From assembly GCA_002709235.1 (NCBI GenBank), contig PAQI01000021.1:56132-120131 (forward strand): a DNA stretch of 64,000 bases, written 5' to 3'. The DNA is from Hirschia sp. (GTDB lineage Bacteria > Pseudomonadota > Alphaproteobacteria > Caulobacterales > Hyphomonadaceae). The notes beneath the pieces were generated by a model, which was not told the DNA's origin, searched no databases, and was given only the letters and a program-made list of their open reading frames with translations. How positions within the stretch are numbered: position 1 is the stretch's first letter; each line of letters starts with the position of its first letter. Below, piece by piece: positions 8,376 to 18,528 of this stretch. The position numbers were made by a program, and so were the translations under genes.

Positions 8376-10531
8376 CCAATTCTGACGCAGACAGGATCAG
8401 GGCTTTGATCTCCGGTCAGGAGACGGACCCTTTTTCCTTTCTGGGTGTTCATCAGGATGGCAATGGATTTCTCGCGCGGGCCTATCTGCCGGATGCAAGA
8501 AAAGTCAAGGCGCTGACAATTGATGGAAAGGTCATCGGCATGCTGGAGCATGTCGAAGGTGGCGTGTTTGCCGGACCGATCAAGCTGAAGCAGTTCCAGC
8601 CGATCCGCTATCGTGTAACCTATGATACCGGCGATCACGAAGTATCAGACCCTTACAGTTTCGGACCGGTGCTTGGGCCTCTTGATGATCATTACATGTC
8701 AGAGGGCAGCCATTTGCGGCTGTTCGACAAGCTCGGGGCGCACGTCATCGAGCATCAGGGCATGTCTGGTGTGCATTTTGCCGTCTGGGCACCGAATGCG
8801 CGCCGGGTGTCGCTTGTCTGTGATCTCAATGCCTGGGATGGGCGTCGCCATGTCATGCGATTGCGCAGAGATGCGGGGGTGTGGGAAATCTTCATGCCCG
8901 ATATGCATCCGGGTATGAGCTACAAATATGAACTGGTCGGTCCTGATGGGGCGGTTCAACCTCTCAAGTCAGACCCGTTCGCTTTTCAGGCAGAACTTCG
9001 TCCCTCCAATGCCTCTGTAGTGGCCGCACCGACGCGCCATAGCTGGAGCGATGAGGCGCATCGCAATCATTGGAGCAATACCGATATTCGGCGCCAGCCC
9101 ATATCCATTTATGAGGTCCATCCAGGCTCCTGGAGACGGGATCGCGATGGTAATTTCCTGCACTGGGACGCACTGGCTGACGAGTTGTTCCCTTATGTGG
9201 TCGATCTGGGTTTTACGCATATCGAGTTACTGCCGATCATGGAGCATCCTTATGATCCGTCATGGGGATATCAGGTCACGGGCATGTATGCGCCATCTGC
9301 CCGCTTTGGCGATCCGGATGGCTTTGCGCGCTTTGTCGAGGGGGCTCACAAGGCCGGTCTTGGGATTATTCTGGACTGGGTGCCCGCACATTTTCCGATG
9401 GATCCGCATGGTCTGAAGCGCTTTGATGGCACCTCGCTTTATGAATATGAGGATCTGAGAAAAGGCTATCATCCAGACTGGAAGACGCTGATCTACAATT
9501 TCGGCCGACGTGAAGTAGAAGCATTTCTGGTCAACAATGCGCTTTACTGGGCCGAGAAATACCATGTAGACGGGCTGCGCGTGGATGCTGTCGCATCCAT
9601 GCTTTATCTTGATTACTCGCGTGAAGATGGCGAGTGGGCACCCAATGAACATGGTGGCCGGGAACATCTTGAGGCCGTCAATTTCCTGCAGCGCCTGAAC
9701 CGAGAATTTTACGGCAAGCATCGTGGCGTGATGACGATAGCTGAAGAATCAACGTCCTGGCCCAAAGTGTCCCATCCGGTTCATGAAGGTGGTCTGGGGT
9801 TCGGCTTCAAGTGGAATATGGGCTTTATGCATGACACGCTGCAATATCTGGAGCGTGACCCGATCCATCGTCGCCACCACCATGACGAGATCACCTTCGG
9901 ACTGGTCTATGCATTCGAGGAAAATTTCGTTCTGCCGCTCAGCCATGACGAGGTTGTGCATGGCAAGGGCACGCTGCTGCACAAGATGCCGGGCCCAGAT
10001 CACGAGAAATTTGCGACACTTCGCGCTTACTATGCATTCATGTGGGGATATCCAGGTAAGAAACTGCTGTTCATGGGGCAGGAATTTGCACAGCGCTCGG
10101 AGTGGCGTGACGATCAGGCGCTCGATTGGTGGCTGCTCAACTATCCGACGCATGAAGGCATGCGCAATCTGATCCGCGATCTTAATCGCGTCTATCGTGA
10201 AAAGCCTGCATTGCATGCGCGAGATTGCGAAGGGGAGTTCTTCCACTGGGTCTTGTCTGACGCGAGTGACGATAGTGTCTTTGCGTGGGAGCGTACTGCG
10301 CCAGATACCGCGCCAGTTGTGGTGATTTCACACTTTACGCCAATCGAGAGAGCCGGATACCGGATCAAAATGCCAAAAGCCGGAATCTGGCGTGAAATAC
10401 TGAATACTGACGGCATCCATTACGGCGGAGGCGGCGTTGGTAACATGGGGAGTATCGAGGCTGAAGCTGATGGCTGGGCAACGGTGACAATCCCGCCGCT
10501 TGCAACCCTGATGCTGGAGCATGTGGGCTGA
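8372..10531 (+). CDS. glgB: 1,4-alpha-glucan branching enzyme
   Basis: 719 residues, GH13 branching enzyme that makes alpha-1,6 links in glycogen. An N-terminal CBM48-like region precedes the TIM barrel; GLRVDAVASMLYLDYSR holds the nucleophile Asp, IAEESTSWP the acid/base Glu, and PLSHDEVVHGKGTL the third carboxylate, all typical of GlgB rather than debranching enzymes. The ATG overlaps the glgP stop. A 44-base gap with CGGAG before the next ATG leads to glgC. Confidence 0.96.
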   Translation: MTNSDADRIRALISGQETDPFSFLGVHQDGNGFLARAYLPDARKVKALTIDGKVIGMLEHVEGGVFAGPIKLKQFQPIRYRVTYDTGDHEVSDPYSFGPVLGPLDDHYMSEGSHLRLFDKLGAHVIEHQGMSGVHFAVWAPNARRVSLVCDLNAWDGRRHVMRLRRDAGVWEIFMPDMHPGMSYKYELVGPDGAVQPLKSDPFAFQAELRPSNASVVAAPTRHSWSDEAHRNHWSNTDIRRQPISIYEVHPGSWRRDRDGNFLHWDALADELFPYVVDLGFTHIELLPIMEHPYDPSWGYQVTGMYAPSARFGDPDGFARFVEGAHKAGLGIILDWVPAHFPMDPHGLKRFDGTSLYEYEDLRKGYHPDWKTLIYNFGRREVEAFLVNNALYWAEKYHVDGLRVDAVASMLYLDYSREDGEWAPNEHGGREHLEAVNFLQRLNREFYGKHRGVMTIAEESTSWPKVSHPVHEGGLGFGFKWNMGFMHDTLQYLERDPIHRRHHHDEITFGLVYAFEENFVLPLSHDEVVHGKGTLLHKMPGPDHEKFATLRAYYAFMWGYPGKKLLFMGQEFAQRSEWRDDQALDWWLLNYPTHEGMRNLIRDLNRVYREKPALHARDCEGEFFHWVLSDASDDSVFAWERTAPDTAPVVVISHFTPIERAGYRIKMPKAGIWREILNTDGIHYGGGGVGNMGSIEAEADGWATVTIPPLATLMLEHVG

Positions 10532-10575
10532 AAAGACTTTACGACCAATAAACGCAATAACACGGAGCCTCGATC

Positions 10576-11841
10576 ATGAAACGCCCTTTGCACCAACCGC
10601 TGGCACGCGACGCCATGGCGATTGTTCTGGCTGGGGGTCGAGGTTCTCGTTTGAAGGAATTGACTGACAAACGCGCCAAACCAGCCGTTCATTTCGGCGG
10701 CAAGTCACGCATCATTGATTTTACACTCTCCAATGCTGTCAATTCAGGTATTCGCCGCATAGGAGTGGCCACGCAATATCGTGGTCATTCATTGATCAGG
10801 CACCTGCAACAGGGATGGAACTTCTTTCGTCAGGAACGAAATGAGAGCTTTGACATCCTGCCTGCCAGTCAGCGTGTCAGCGATACACACTGGTATCTGG
10901 GAACGGCAGATGCGGTCTATCAGAACATCGATATCGTTGAAGCCTATCAGCCTGAATACATCATCGTTCTGGCGGGCGATCACATCTACAAGATGGACTA
11001 TGAGCTGATGCTGCAACAGCATGTCAATTCCGGTGCGGATATCACGATTGGCTGTCTGGAAGTGCCACGCATGGAGGCCACGGGGTTTGGCGTAATGCAT
11101 GTTGATGAAAAGGATGTCATCACCAATTTCATCGAGAAACCTGCTGACCCGCCAGGTATTCCAAATGAACCGCATCTCGCACTGGCGTCGATGGGCATCT
11201 ATGTCTTTCGCCGAGAGGTGCTCGCAGAGGCGCTGGAACGTGATGCTGCGGACGCCAATAGCGCTCATGATTTTGGCAAGGACATCGTCCCGTGGTTTGT
11301 CGACAATGCCAGAGCCGTCGCGCATCGGTTCTCGACCAGCTGTATTCGAGGAGAACGTGAGTCAGAGCCCTATTGGCGCGACGTCGGGACCGTCGATGCT
11401 TATTGGCAGGCCAATATCGACCTGACACATGTGATTCCGCCGCTGGATATCTACGATACAAGCTGGCCATTATGGACCTATTCGGAAGTCACGCCGCCAG
11501 CCAAGTTTGTGCATGACGAAGATAATCGGCGCGGCATGGCGACGTCCTCTCTGATCGCTGGCGGGTGCATCATATCCGGGTCGTCATTGCATCAGAGCCT
11601 TTTGTTTACCGGCGTGCATACGCATAGCAGCTCGTCTGTAACGAATAGCGTGATCCTGCCGCGATGTGAAATTGGCCGACATGCGCGTCTTGATCGGTGT
11701 GTGGTGGATTCAGGGGTGTCCATCCCGGCCGGGTTGGTGGTGGGGGAAGACGCTGAACATGACGCAAAGTTCTTCCGCGTATCCGAAGGCGGAATCTGTC
11801 TCATTACCCAACCCATGATCGACAGATATCTGGAAAGCTGA
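10576..11841 (+). CDS. glgC: Glucose-1-phosphate adenylyltransferase
   Basis: 421 residues. Makes ADP-glucose from ATP and glucose-1-phosphate, the committed and allosterically controlled step of glycogen synthesis. [20 protein letters not shown] is the nucleotide-binding signature, followed by [26 protein letters not shown] holds the metal-binding Asp and FIEKP the sugar-phosphate region; the C-terminal part has the left-handed beta-helix character of the family. An RBS (CGGAG) precedes the ATG, and glgA begins 3 bases after the stop. Confidence 0.96.
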   Translation: MKRPLHQPLARDAMAIVLAGGRGSRLKELTDKRAKPAVHFGGKSRIIDFTLSNAVNSGIRRIGVATQYRGHSLIRHLQQGWNFFRQERNESFDILPASQRVSDTHWYLGTADAVYQNIDIVEAYQPEYIIVLAGDHIYKMDYELMLQQHVNSGADITIGCLEVPRMEATGFGVMHVDEKDVITNFIEKPADPPGIPNEPHLALASMGIYVFRREVLAEALERDAADANSAHDFGKDIVPWFVDNARAVAHRFSTSCIRGERESEPYWRDVGTVDAYWQANIDLTHVIPPLDIYDTSWPLWTYSEVTPPAKFVHDEDNRRGMATSSLIAGGCIISGSSLHQSLLFTGVHTHSSSSVTNSVILPRCEIGRHARLDRCVVDSGVSIPAGLVVGEDAEHDAKFFRVSEGGICLITQPMIDRYLES

Positions 11842-11844
11842 CCT

Positions 11845-13365
11845 ATGAAAATCCTGTCCGTCACTTCGGAAATGTATCCTCTGGTCAAAACGGGAGGTCT
11901 TGCCGATGTGGCGGGAGCCTTGCCTTTGGCGCTGAACAAGCTTGGCGTTGAGATGAGGACCGTGCTGCCTGGCTATGATCCTGTGCTGCAACATGTGACC
12001 GACGCGCAGCCTGTGCTGACCATTCCGTCACTATTTGGAGAAGAGGCGACCGTTCTGGACGCCGTTGTGGATGGTCGCCGGATCTATGTGGTGGAGTGTC
12101 CTGGCTTTTTCCGGCGAGCAGGTGGGCCTTATGCGGACATATCCGGACAGGAATGGCCCGATAACTGGCTACGATTTGCGGCCTTGTCGAAGGCTGCTGC
12201 GATGATTGCCGAAGGGGCAATCAAGGACTGGGTACCGGATGTCGTGCATGCGCATGACTGGCAGGCTGCGATGACGCTGGCCTATTTGCGCCATGGGCAG
12301 TCACCGACCATGCCGACGGTTATAACCATCCACAATCTCGCATTTCAGGGGCGGTTTGGTTTCGATATCTTCGACAAGCTGGAGCTGCCACCGCAAGCCT
12401 GGAATGTTGATGGTGTCGAATATTATGGGGGCGTTGGATATCTGAAGGCTGGTTTGGTCTATGCGGATGCCATTACGACAGTCAGTCCGACCTATGCTGA
12501 CGAGATCCGGGAACATCACAATGGTATGGGACTGGATGGATTGTTGAATGGTCGCTCGGAACGGCTCAATGGCATCCTGAACGGCATTGATAATGATCAA
12601 TGGGATCCCAGCACAGATCCTCACATCAAGAAGACCTATACTCACAACTCGATCGGACAAAAGCAGACCAACAAACGTGACCTTGCCGCTCGCATGGGGT
12701 TGGACAAGGATGATAGTCCGATACTTGTCGTGATCAGTCGCCTGACCTGGCAGAAGGGCATGGATCTGCTGGCGGAAGTTGTTGATGACATCGTTCGGTC
12801 TGGCATGCGTTTAGCCGTTCTGGGCACTGGCGACAGGATGCTGGAGGGTGCGTTCCTATACGCTTCCGATCGACACCGTGGACGCGTCGGGGTGCGTATC
12901 GGGTATGACGAAGCCTTTGCTCACGCCTTGCTGGCAGGTGGGGATGGTATCCTCATCCCGTCTCGGTTCGAGCCTTGTGGGCTGACCCAGCTATATGGCT
13001 TGCGATATGGGTGTGTGCCAGTGGTGTCGCGTGTGGGTGGGCTTGCCGACACTGTGGTTGACGCGAATGAAGCAGCGATTGCAGCGGGGGCTGCCACAGG
13101 CTTTCAGTTCAGTCCGCCCGATACATATCATTTGCGGAAAGTCATTGACCGGTTCAGCAAGATTTACGCAAAACCACCACAATTCAAGGCAATACAGCGT
13201 GCGGGAATGAAGACCGATAATGCCTGGTCCAATAGCGCAAGCAGATATATTGCCCTTTACGAGAACCTGATCGAGGCACAATCACAATGCTCACAGACCA
13301 TGCCTTCGGCCCCTGCATCGAAAAAGGTGGAGTCTCGTTCAAAATCTGGTCTTCAGCCGAGCTGA
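11845..13365 (+). CDS. glgA: Glycogen synthase (ADP-glucose)
   Basis: GT5 glycogen synthase, 506 residues; the family is usually about 475-485. The KTGGLADVAGALP motif near the N-terminus binds ADP-glucose, and SRFEPCGLTQLYGLRYG is the conserved C-domain retaining-transferase motif. The last 26 or so residues are Ser/Lys-rich, unlike the family, and are read from the start of glgX, which overlaps by 79 bases. This suggests a stop codon was lost and glgA now runs into the next gene. Confidence 0.95.
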   Translation: MKILSVTSEMYPLVKTGGLADVAGALPLALNKLGVEMRTVLPGYDPVLQHVTDAQPVLTIPSLFGEEATVLDAVVDGRRIYVVECPGFFRRAGGPYADISGQEWPDNWLRFAALSKAAAMIAEGAIKDWVPDVVHAHDWQAAMTLAYLRHGQSPTMPTVITIHNLAFQGRFGFDIFDKLELPPQAWNVDGVEYYGGVGYLKAGLVYADAITTVSPTYADEIREHHNGMGLDGLLNGRSERLNGILNGIDNDQWDPSTDPHIKKTYTHNSIGQKQTNKRDLAARMGLDKDDSPILVVISRLTWQKGMDLLAEVVDDIVRSGMRLAVLGTGDRMLEGAFLYASDRHRGRVGVRIGYDEAFAHALLAGGDGILIPSRFEPCGLTQLYGLRYGCVPVVSRVGGLADTVVDANEAAIAAGAATGFQFSPPDTYHLRKVIDRFSKIYAKPPQFKAIQRAGMKTDNAWSNSASRYIALYENLIEAQSQCSQTMPSAPASKKVESRSKSGLQPS

Positions 13366-15218
13366 TCGAACTCTGCCTGTATGACGGAGAGTGTGAGAGG
13401 GCGCGGATTCCCATGACTTGTGGGCCGGACAATGTTCACACCGCATTTGTCGATGGCCTGGAAGAGGGGGCACATTTTGGGTATCGAGCATATGGGCCCT
13501 ATGAACCGGAAAATGGATTGTGGTTCGATCCTGACAAGCTTCTGCTTGATCCCTATGCCACGCATATCGACCGGGCATTTGCATGGAACCCGGCATTGGC
13601 GTCCCGGCGTTATGGAGTAAACACCAGCCATCTTGTACCCAAATCTGTTGTCCGAAAACTTCCCCAAAGGATGACACCCCTTGCGACAAAGCCCGGCCCT
13701 GAGCAGGCAATATATGAATTACATGTGAGATCCTTTACGCAATTGCATCCCGATATCCCTGTTGAAGACCGGGGGACCTTGCGTGCGCTCAGCCATCCTT
13801 CAATCATCTCTCATCTGAGCAAGCTCAATATCGGTGCGGTCGAGTTGATGCCTATCAATGCATGGATCGATGAAAGACATCTGATTCCATTGGGATTATG
13901 CAATTCGTGGGGATATAATCCTGTCAGCTATTTTGCACTTGATCCACGATTGGCCCCTGGTGGCATTGAAGACTTGCGAACTGCGGTGACGGCGCTGCAT
14001 GACGCAGGCATCGCAGTGCTGATGGACGTGGTCTACAATCACAATGGGGAAAGCGATTATGGTGGAGCAACCCTGTCTTTCAGGGGGCTGGATCCCTTTG
14101 CCTATTTTCGTCATCACGACAGTGACCCGGTTTCGCTTGTGAATGACACGGGATGTGGCAATACGCTTAACTGCCAGAATCCTGTGATGCGTCACCTCAT
14201 TCACGACAGTCTGCGATATTTCGTCGAATATGCTGGAATTGACGGATTCCGCTTTGATCTGGCCCCGATTCTCGGGCGCCGATCAGATGGATTCGACGTT
14301 GATTCACCGTTGATGCGTGAACTGCTTCTGGACCCGATTATTGGCGACCGCCTGTTGATTGCAGAGCCCTGGGATATCGGGCCCGGCGGATATCAGCTGG
14401 GTGAATTTCCTGAACCCTGGCTGGAGTGGAACGACAAGTATCGGGACGATGTCCGGCGCTTCTGGCGAGGCGATAGTGATGCCACATCCGGTTTGGCCAC
14501 GCGGCTGGCCGGTTCTTCTGATGTCTATGATAGCGACTCCGACGCTGGCACCCGGTCGGTCAATTTCATTGCCGCGCATGATGGGTTTTCGCTGGCGGAT
14601 ACCGTCGCCTACATCACAAAGCACAATCATGCGAATGGTGAAAACAATCGTGACGGGCACAATGCGAATTTCAGCTGGAATAATGGTGTCGAGGGCAGGA
14701 CCGATAATCCGGAAATACTCAAGGCGCGTCAGCGTGACCTGAAGGCGCTGATCTCCACGCTCTTCATGTCTCGTGGCCACATCATGATCACAGCAGGCGA
14801 TGAATTCGGACGCACCCAGCAGGGCAACAATAATGCCTACGCCCAGGACAATCACATCACTTGGCTCGACTGGAAAAATGCCGATCAGGAGCTCTTGAGG
14901 CATACAGCTGAAATGGCAACGCTTAGAGTAGAAACGGGTTGTTTCCATTCTCTGGATTTTCTCGATCCGGAGAATGTCGAATGGGTCTTTCCCGATGGGA
15001 CGCCAATACAGTCGGATGCGTGGAGCGAGGCTGATATCGATGTGTTTGCAATGGTCTGGCATCAAGAGAAGCTGGCAGTGTATTTCAATCGAACTCACGC
15101 TGACGTTTCATTCAAAACATCCAGCGGTCATCACCAGGGCGTTGGTGCACGCTCCGTAAGCGTTATCTGCAATGGCTGTGTATCCGATGATCAGAAGCAT
15201 GACCGCATGAAGTGTTAA
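13287..15218 (+). CDS. glgX: Glycogen debranching enzyme
   Basis: 643 residues; GH13_11 isoamylase-type enzyme that removes short alpha-1,6 branches left by GlgP. An N-terminal CBM48 (SFKIWSSAELIELCLYDG) precedes the barrel. Catalytic signatures are GFRFDLAPILGR (nucleophile), LIAEPWDIGPGGYQ (acid/base) and FIAAHDGFSLAD. The ATG at 13287 has GAGG 11 bases upstream and starts inside the 3' end of glgA; the N-terminal region is shorter than in E. coli GlgX but still covers the CBM48, so this start is credible. Confidence 0.94.
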   Translation: MLTDHAFGPCIEKGGVSFKIWSSAELIELCLYDGECERARIPMTCGPDNVHTAFVDGLEEGAHFGYRAYGPYEPENGLWFDPDKLLLDPYATHIDRAFAWNPALASRRYGVNTSHLVPKSVVRKLPQRMTPLATKPGPEQAIYELHVRSFTQLHPDIPVEDRGTLRALSHPSIISHLSKLNIGAVELMPINAWIDERHLIPLGLCNSWGYNPVSYFALDPRLAPGGIEDLRTAVTALHDAGIAVLMDVVYNHNGESDYGGATLSFRGLDPFAYFRHHDSDPVSLVNDTGCGNTLNCQNPVMRHLIHDSLRYFVEYAGIDGFRFDLAPILGRRSDGFDVDSPLMRELLLDPIIGDRLLIAEPWDIGPGGYQLGEFPEPWLEWNDKYRDDVRRFWRGDSDATSGLATRLAGSSDVYDSDSDAGTRSVNFIAAHDGFSLADTVAYITKHNHANGENNRDGHNANFSWNNGVEGRTDNPEILKARQRDLKALISTLFMSRGHIMITAGDEFGRTQQGNNNAYAQDNHITWLDWKNADQELLRHTAEMATLRVETGCFHSLDFLDPENVEWVFPDGTPIQSDAWSEADIDVFAMVWHQEKLAVYFNRTHADVSFKTSSGHHQGVGARSVSVICNGCVSDDQKHDRMKC

Positions 15219-15347
15219 GTGTATTACCCGCATGGAATTGGTGGCTTGTTATTATCAACGTGATTTCGATCCTGTCCTTGCTCAGAGCAAATACAGGCCG
15301 GGGGCCTGATCAGTCATGCAGTATCAGCAATTGGAGAGACAGCCGCA

Positions 15348-16988
15348 ATGAATGGCGACTCAGCGGAACAGATAGTCCGTCCCGAAAACGCATGGTGGAA
15401 AGGGGCGGTGACCTACCACATCTATCCTCGGAGCTTTCTGGATACGACCAATAGTGGCGTTGGCGATCTGAACGGGATCATCGCCAAACTGGACTATATT
15501 GCGGATTTGGGTGTCGATGCGGTCTGGCTGTCGCCATTCTTCACATCTCCGATGGCTGACTATGGCTATGATGTTTCGGACTATCGCAATGTCGACCCGA
15601 TATTCGGTAATCTGGATGATTTTGACAGGCTCATAAGCGGTGCGCATGAGCGTGGGCTCAAGATCATCATTGATCAGGTTTATTCGCACACTTCCGAAGA
15701 ACATCCCTGGTTCAATGAAAGCCGCCAATCCAGGGACAGTGACAAATCGGACTGGTATGTCTGGGCTGATCCCAAGAAAGACGGAACTCCGCCCAATAAC
15801 TGGCAATCCGTGTTTGGCGGGCCTGGCTGGACTTGGGATTCACGGCGTGGCCAGTATTACATGCACCAGTTCCTGAAGGAGCAGCCGCAACTCAATGTCC
15901 AGAACCCGGTGGTGCAGGAAGAGCTCCTGTCGATCGCAAAGTTCTGGCTGGACCGCGGGGTGGATGGCTTTCGACTGGATGCAATCAACCATGCCATGCA
16001 TGATCCGGAATTGCGCGACAACCCACCATCCAACCGTCCGATGGATCAGGTCACGCGATCCTTCGATATGCAGATCAAGATGTATAACCAATCACGTCCT
16101 GAAGTGGTGGGCTTTCTTGAGAAGCTGCGCGCACTGCTCAATCAGTATAGCGACAGATATACCGTAGCAGAAGTTGGGGGAGACAACCCGATACGTGAAA
16201 TGCAGGCTTTCACGCAGGGCAATACCCGCCTGAACACTGCTTACAGCTTTGATTTTCTCTATGCGCCGCATATGACGCCGGATGTTGTCAAAGGGTCGCT
16301 GAATAATTGGAGCGGGAAACCCGGCGAAGGCTGGCCGGCATGGGCATTCTCAAATCATGATGCACCACGCGCTGTTTCCCGATGGGCTCCGCAGGAATAT
16401 CGCGACGAAGCAGCCAAGATGTATCTGATGTTGCTATTGTCTTTGCGGGGCAATGCGTTCTTGTATCAGGGAGAAGAACTTGGCCTGTCTCAGGGACAGG
16501 TTCCGTTCGACCGGCTATTGGACCCGGAAGCAATTGCCAACTGGCCCAAAACGCTGGGACGCGATGGCGCAAGAACCCCCATGCCTTGGCAGCATGACGC
16601 GGACTATGCCGGGTTTTCCGGAGTGGAGCCATGGCTTCCCGTAGATGCTGACCAACAGGCGAGAGCAGTGGATACGCAAGTTAACAATGGCGATTCCATG
16701 CTTGCTTTTACCAAGCGTCTTATCTGGTTACGAAAGGAAAGACCGGCCATACGCGCAGGTTCCATAACCTTCGCCAACGCCCCCAAGAACGTCCTGTGTT
16801 TCTGGAGATCCCTGGATGATGTCCATACATTGTGCGTCTACAATATGGGGGCTGAGAAGATAAAATGGCGTCCAGCCGGAGCTGAAACCTGTCGTGTGCT
16901 GATCTCAGGGTCCGGTTTGAGCGACCATCAGGAAGTGCCTGAAGTTCTCAACGGGTATGACGCTTATTGGGCAAGGCAGGTGACGTGA
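15348..16988 (+). CDS. GH13 alpha-glucosidase (oligosaccharide type)
   Basis: 546 residues, GH13_23-like alpha-glucosidase that would hydrolyse the maltooligosaccharides released by GlgX. Catalytic signatures: DGFRLDAINHAMHD (nucleophile), YTVAEVGGD (acid/base) and WAFSNHDAPRAVSRW (third carboxylate). WWKGAVTYHIYPRSF at the N-terminus is typical of the oligo-1,6/alpha-glucosidase branch. GGAGAGAC lies upstream of the ATG. It follows glgX after a 129-base gap containing a small hairpin (CAGGCC/GGCCTG), so it is probably the last gene of the glycogen operon. Exact linkage specificity cannot be assigned. Confidence 0.9.
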   Translation: MNGDSAEQIVRPENAWWKGAVTYHIYPRSFLDTTNSGVGDLNGIIAKLDYIADLGVDAVWLSPFFTSPMADYGYDVSDYRNVDPIFGNLDDFDRLISGAHERGLKIIIDQVYSHTSEEHPWFNESRQSRDSDKSDWYVWADPKKDGTPPNNWQSVFGGPGWTWDSRRGQYYMHQFLKEQPQLNVQNPVVQEELLSIAKFWLDRGVDGFRLDAINHAMHDPELRDNPPSNRPMDQVTRSFDMQIKMYNQSRPEVVGFLEKLRALLNQYSDRYTVAEVGGDNPIREMQAFTQGNTRLNTAYSFDFLYAPHMTPDVVKGSLNNWSGKPGEGWPAWAFSNHDAPRAVSRWAPQEYRDEAAKMYLMLLLSLRGNAFLYQGEELGLSQGQVPFDRLLDPEAIANWPKTLGRDGARTPMPWQHDADYAGFSGVEPWLPVDADQQARAVDTQVNNGDSMLAFTKRLIWLRKERPAIRAGSITFANAPKNVLCFWRSLDDVHTLCVYNMGAEKIKWRPAGAETCRVLISGSGLSDHQEVPEVLNGYDAYWARQVT

Positions 16989-17141
16989 ACCCGCAAGGAT
17001 GCTGGCTATAAGGAAACATGACTATCAGGGCAGGATGCTAACCTGCACTGGTTGGCTCAAAATCAGCTGTCTTACCTTTTAGACGACTTCCTCATGTCTT
17101 CTTGGTTCGCCCAGCGTTCACTTCGTTCCCGCGTTCGTGTC

Positions 17142-17168
17142 GGGAAATGGTCCACCGGACCATTTCCC
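17142..17168. terminator. Perfect 12-bp inverted repeat between convergent genes
   Basis: GGGAAATGGTCC at 17142-17153, a 3-base loop ACC, then GGACCATTTCCC at 17157-17168. It sits 6 bases beyond the rtcB stop and about 150 bases after the alpha-glucosidase. No U-tract follows on either strand, so it is not a canonical intrinsic terminator; it may be a 3'-end stabiliser or a bidirectional termination structure. The rest of the 186-base gap shows nothing. Confidence 0.55.
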
Positions 17169-17174
17169 AGACAC

Positions 17175-18386
17175 TCACCCCTTAACACACACAACCTGCT
17201 TGAGTGTGTGAACTACCTCGACCAGGTCGGACTGGGCTGCCATTACCTTGTCAATGTCCTTGTAGGCCGCAGGCGTCTCGTCGATAACGCCCTTGTCCTT
17301 GCGGCATTCCACACCGGCCGTGGCCTTGATGTGGTCGTCCAGCGTGAACTTCGACTTGGCGGCCGTGCGTGACATCTTCCGGCCCGCGCCATGGGAGCAC
17401 GAGCAGAAGCTGTCGGCATTGCCTTTCCCGCGCACGATGAAGCTTTTTGCCCCCATCGAACCGGGAATGATGCCCAGCTCTCCGTCTCCGGCGCGCACGG
17501 CACCTTTGCGGGTAATCCAGACATTCGCCCCGAAATGCTGCTCTTTCTCCACATAGTTGTGGTGGCAATTCACGGCCGATTTCTCGATCGAGAATTCCCG
17601 CAGCGTTTCGCGGCAGGCCTGCAATGCACGATCCATCATGGCTTCACGGTTCAGACGGGCATAATCCTGCGCCCAGCTGACCGCCATGATGTAGTCGTCA
17701 AACAGGTCTTCGCCTTCCATGAAGAAGGCAAGATCCCTGTCGGGCACATGGAAGTCCAGCACCCGTTTGGCCAGCATTTCGCGGGCTTCCTGGATGAAGT
17801 AGGTTCCAATGCGGTTACCCGTGCCACGAGAGCCTGAGTGCAGCATGATCCAGACACGGTCCTCCTCATCCAGACAAAGCTCGATGAAGTGGTTTCCGCC
17901 GCCCAGCGTGCCCAGCTGTTTGGTGAAGCCATTGGGCGTGATCTTGGGGTGCTTGCCCGTGATCACATCCAGTTTTTCCACCAGGCCGGAGCGTTTCAGC
18001 CGCGTGTCCATCGAAGCAGGCGACAGTTTGTGATTGCCGCGAGGTCCGTTGCCGACGGGGATCTTGCGTTCGATCTCGTCGCGGACCTTTTTCAGATTGT
18101 CAGGCAACTGTCGTCCGGTCAGGCTAGTGCGCATCGCCATCATGCCGCAACCGATGTCAACACCAACCGCGGCAGGGATGATTGCCCCTTTTGTGGGGAT
18201 CACAGACCCCACTGTCGCGCCGCGTCCGAAATGAACGTCAGGCATGACGGCAAGGTGGCTGTGCACAAAGGGCAGGCCGGCCACATTCTCCAGCTGCTCG
18301 CGCGCCTTGGGCTCCACGGGCACGCCTTTGACCCAGGCCTTGATGGTGCCCCCACGTGAGGCTTCTATCACTTCAAATTCGCTCAT
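17175..18386 (-). CDS. rtcB: RNA-splicing ligase RtcB
   Basis: 403 residues, closely matching E. coli RtcB (408). It joins 2',3'-cyclic-phosphate or 3'-phosphate ends to 5'-OH RNA ends using GTP and Mn. VGVDIGCGM holds the metal-binding Cys, NCHHNY metal His residues, and SCSHGAGRKMSR the His that is guanylylated; the end QVVCVKG is the family terminus. No RtcA cyclase or RtcR activator is next to it. Upstream of the ATG, AAAGGAG lies unusually far (23 bases) and is separated from the start by a 7-bp hairpin (AGCTCAA/TTGAGCT on the minus strand, 18395-18411), which could bring the two together or mask the site. Confidence 0.96.
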   Translation of the reverse strand: MSEFEVIEASRGGTIKAWVKGVPVEPKAREQLENVAGLPFVHSHLAVMPDVHFGRGATVGSVIPTKGAIIPAAVGVDIGCGMMAMRTSLTGRQLPDNLKKVRDEIERKIPVGNGPRGNHKLSPASMDTRLKRSGLVEKLDVITGKHPKITPNGFTKQLGTLGGGNHFIELCLDEEDRVWIMLHSGSRGTGNRIGTYFIQEAREMLAKRVLDFHVPDRDLAFFMEGEDLFDDYIMAVSWAQDYARLNREAMMDRALQACRETLREFSIEKSAVNCHHNYVEKEQHFGANVWITRKGAVRAGDGELGIIPGSMGAKSFIVRGKGNADSFCSCSHGAGRKMSRTAAKSKFTLDDHIKATAGVECRKDKGVIDETPAAYKDIDKVMAAQSDLVEVVHTLKQVVCVKG

Positions 18387-18451
18387 ATCCGGTCAGCTCA
18401 AGGTTTGAGCTCCTTTCGATCATGTTCCACACGCACCGGATTTCAGGCAAA

Positions 18452-18482
18452 GAAAAACCCTCCATGCGATGTGCGTGGAGGG
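18452..18482 (-). terminator. Intrinsic terminator between the leader ORF and rtcB
   Basis: Read on the minus strand, CCCTCCA pairs with TGGAGGG; four more pairs inside, two of them G-T, make an 11-bp stem with a 3-base loop, and a run of T follows at once. It ends about 65 bases before the rtcB start, so it would stop transcripts that come from the promoter near 18640 unless read through. Two further hairpins lie just upstream (GGCTGA/TCAGCC at 18512-18526 and CCGGC/GCCGG at 18493-18509). Confidence 0.7.
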
Positions 18483-18528
18483 TGGTTGCAAACCGGCCTA
18501 TTCAGCCGGGTGGCTGATATTCAGCCTC

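Noticed and set aside
15295..15311. CAGGCC-GGG-GGCCTG hairpin between glgX and the alpha-glucosidase as a terminator
   Set aside because: Only 6 bp, no U-tract, and the next gene continues the same pathway, so read-through is expected.
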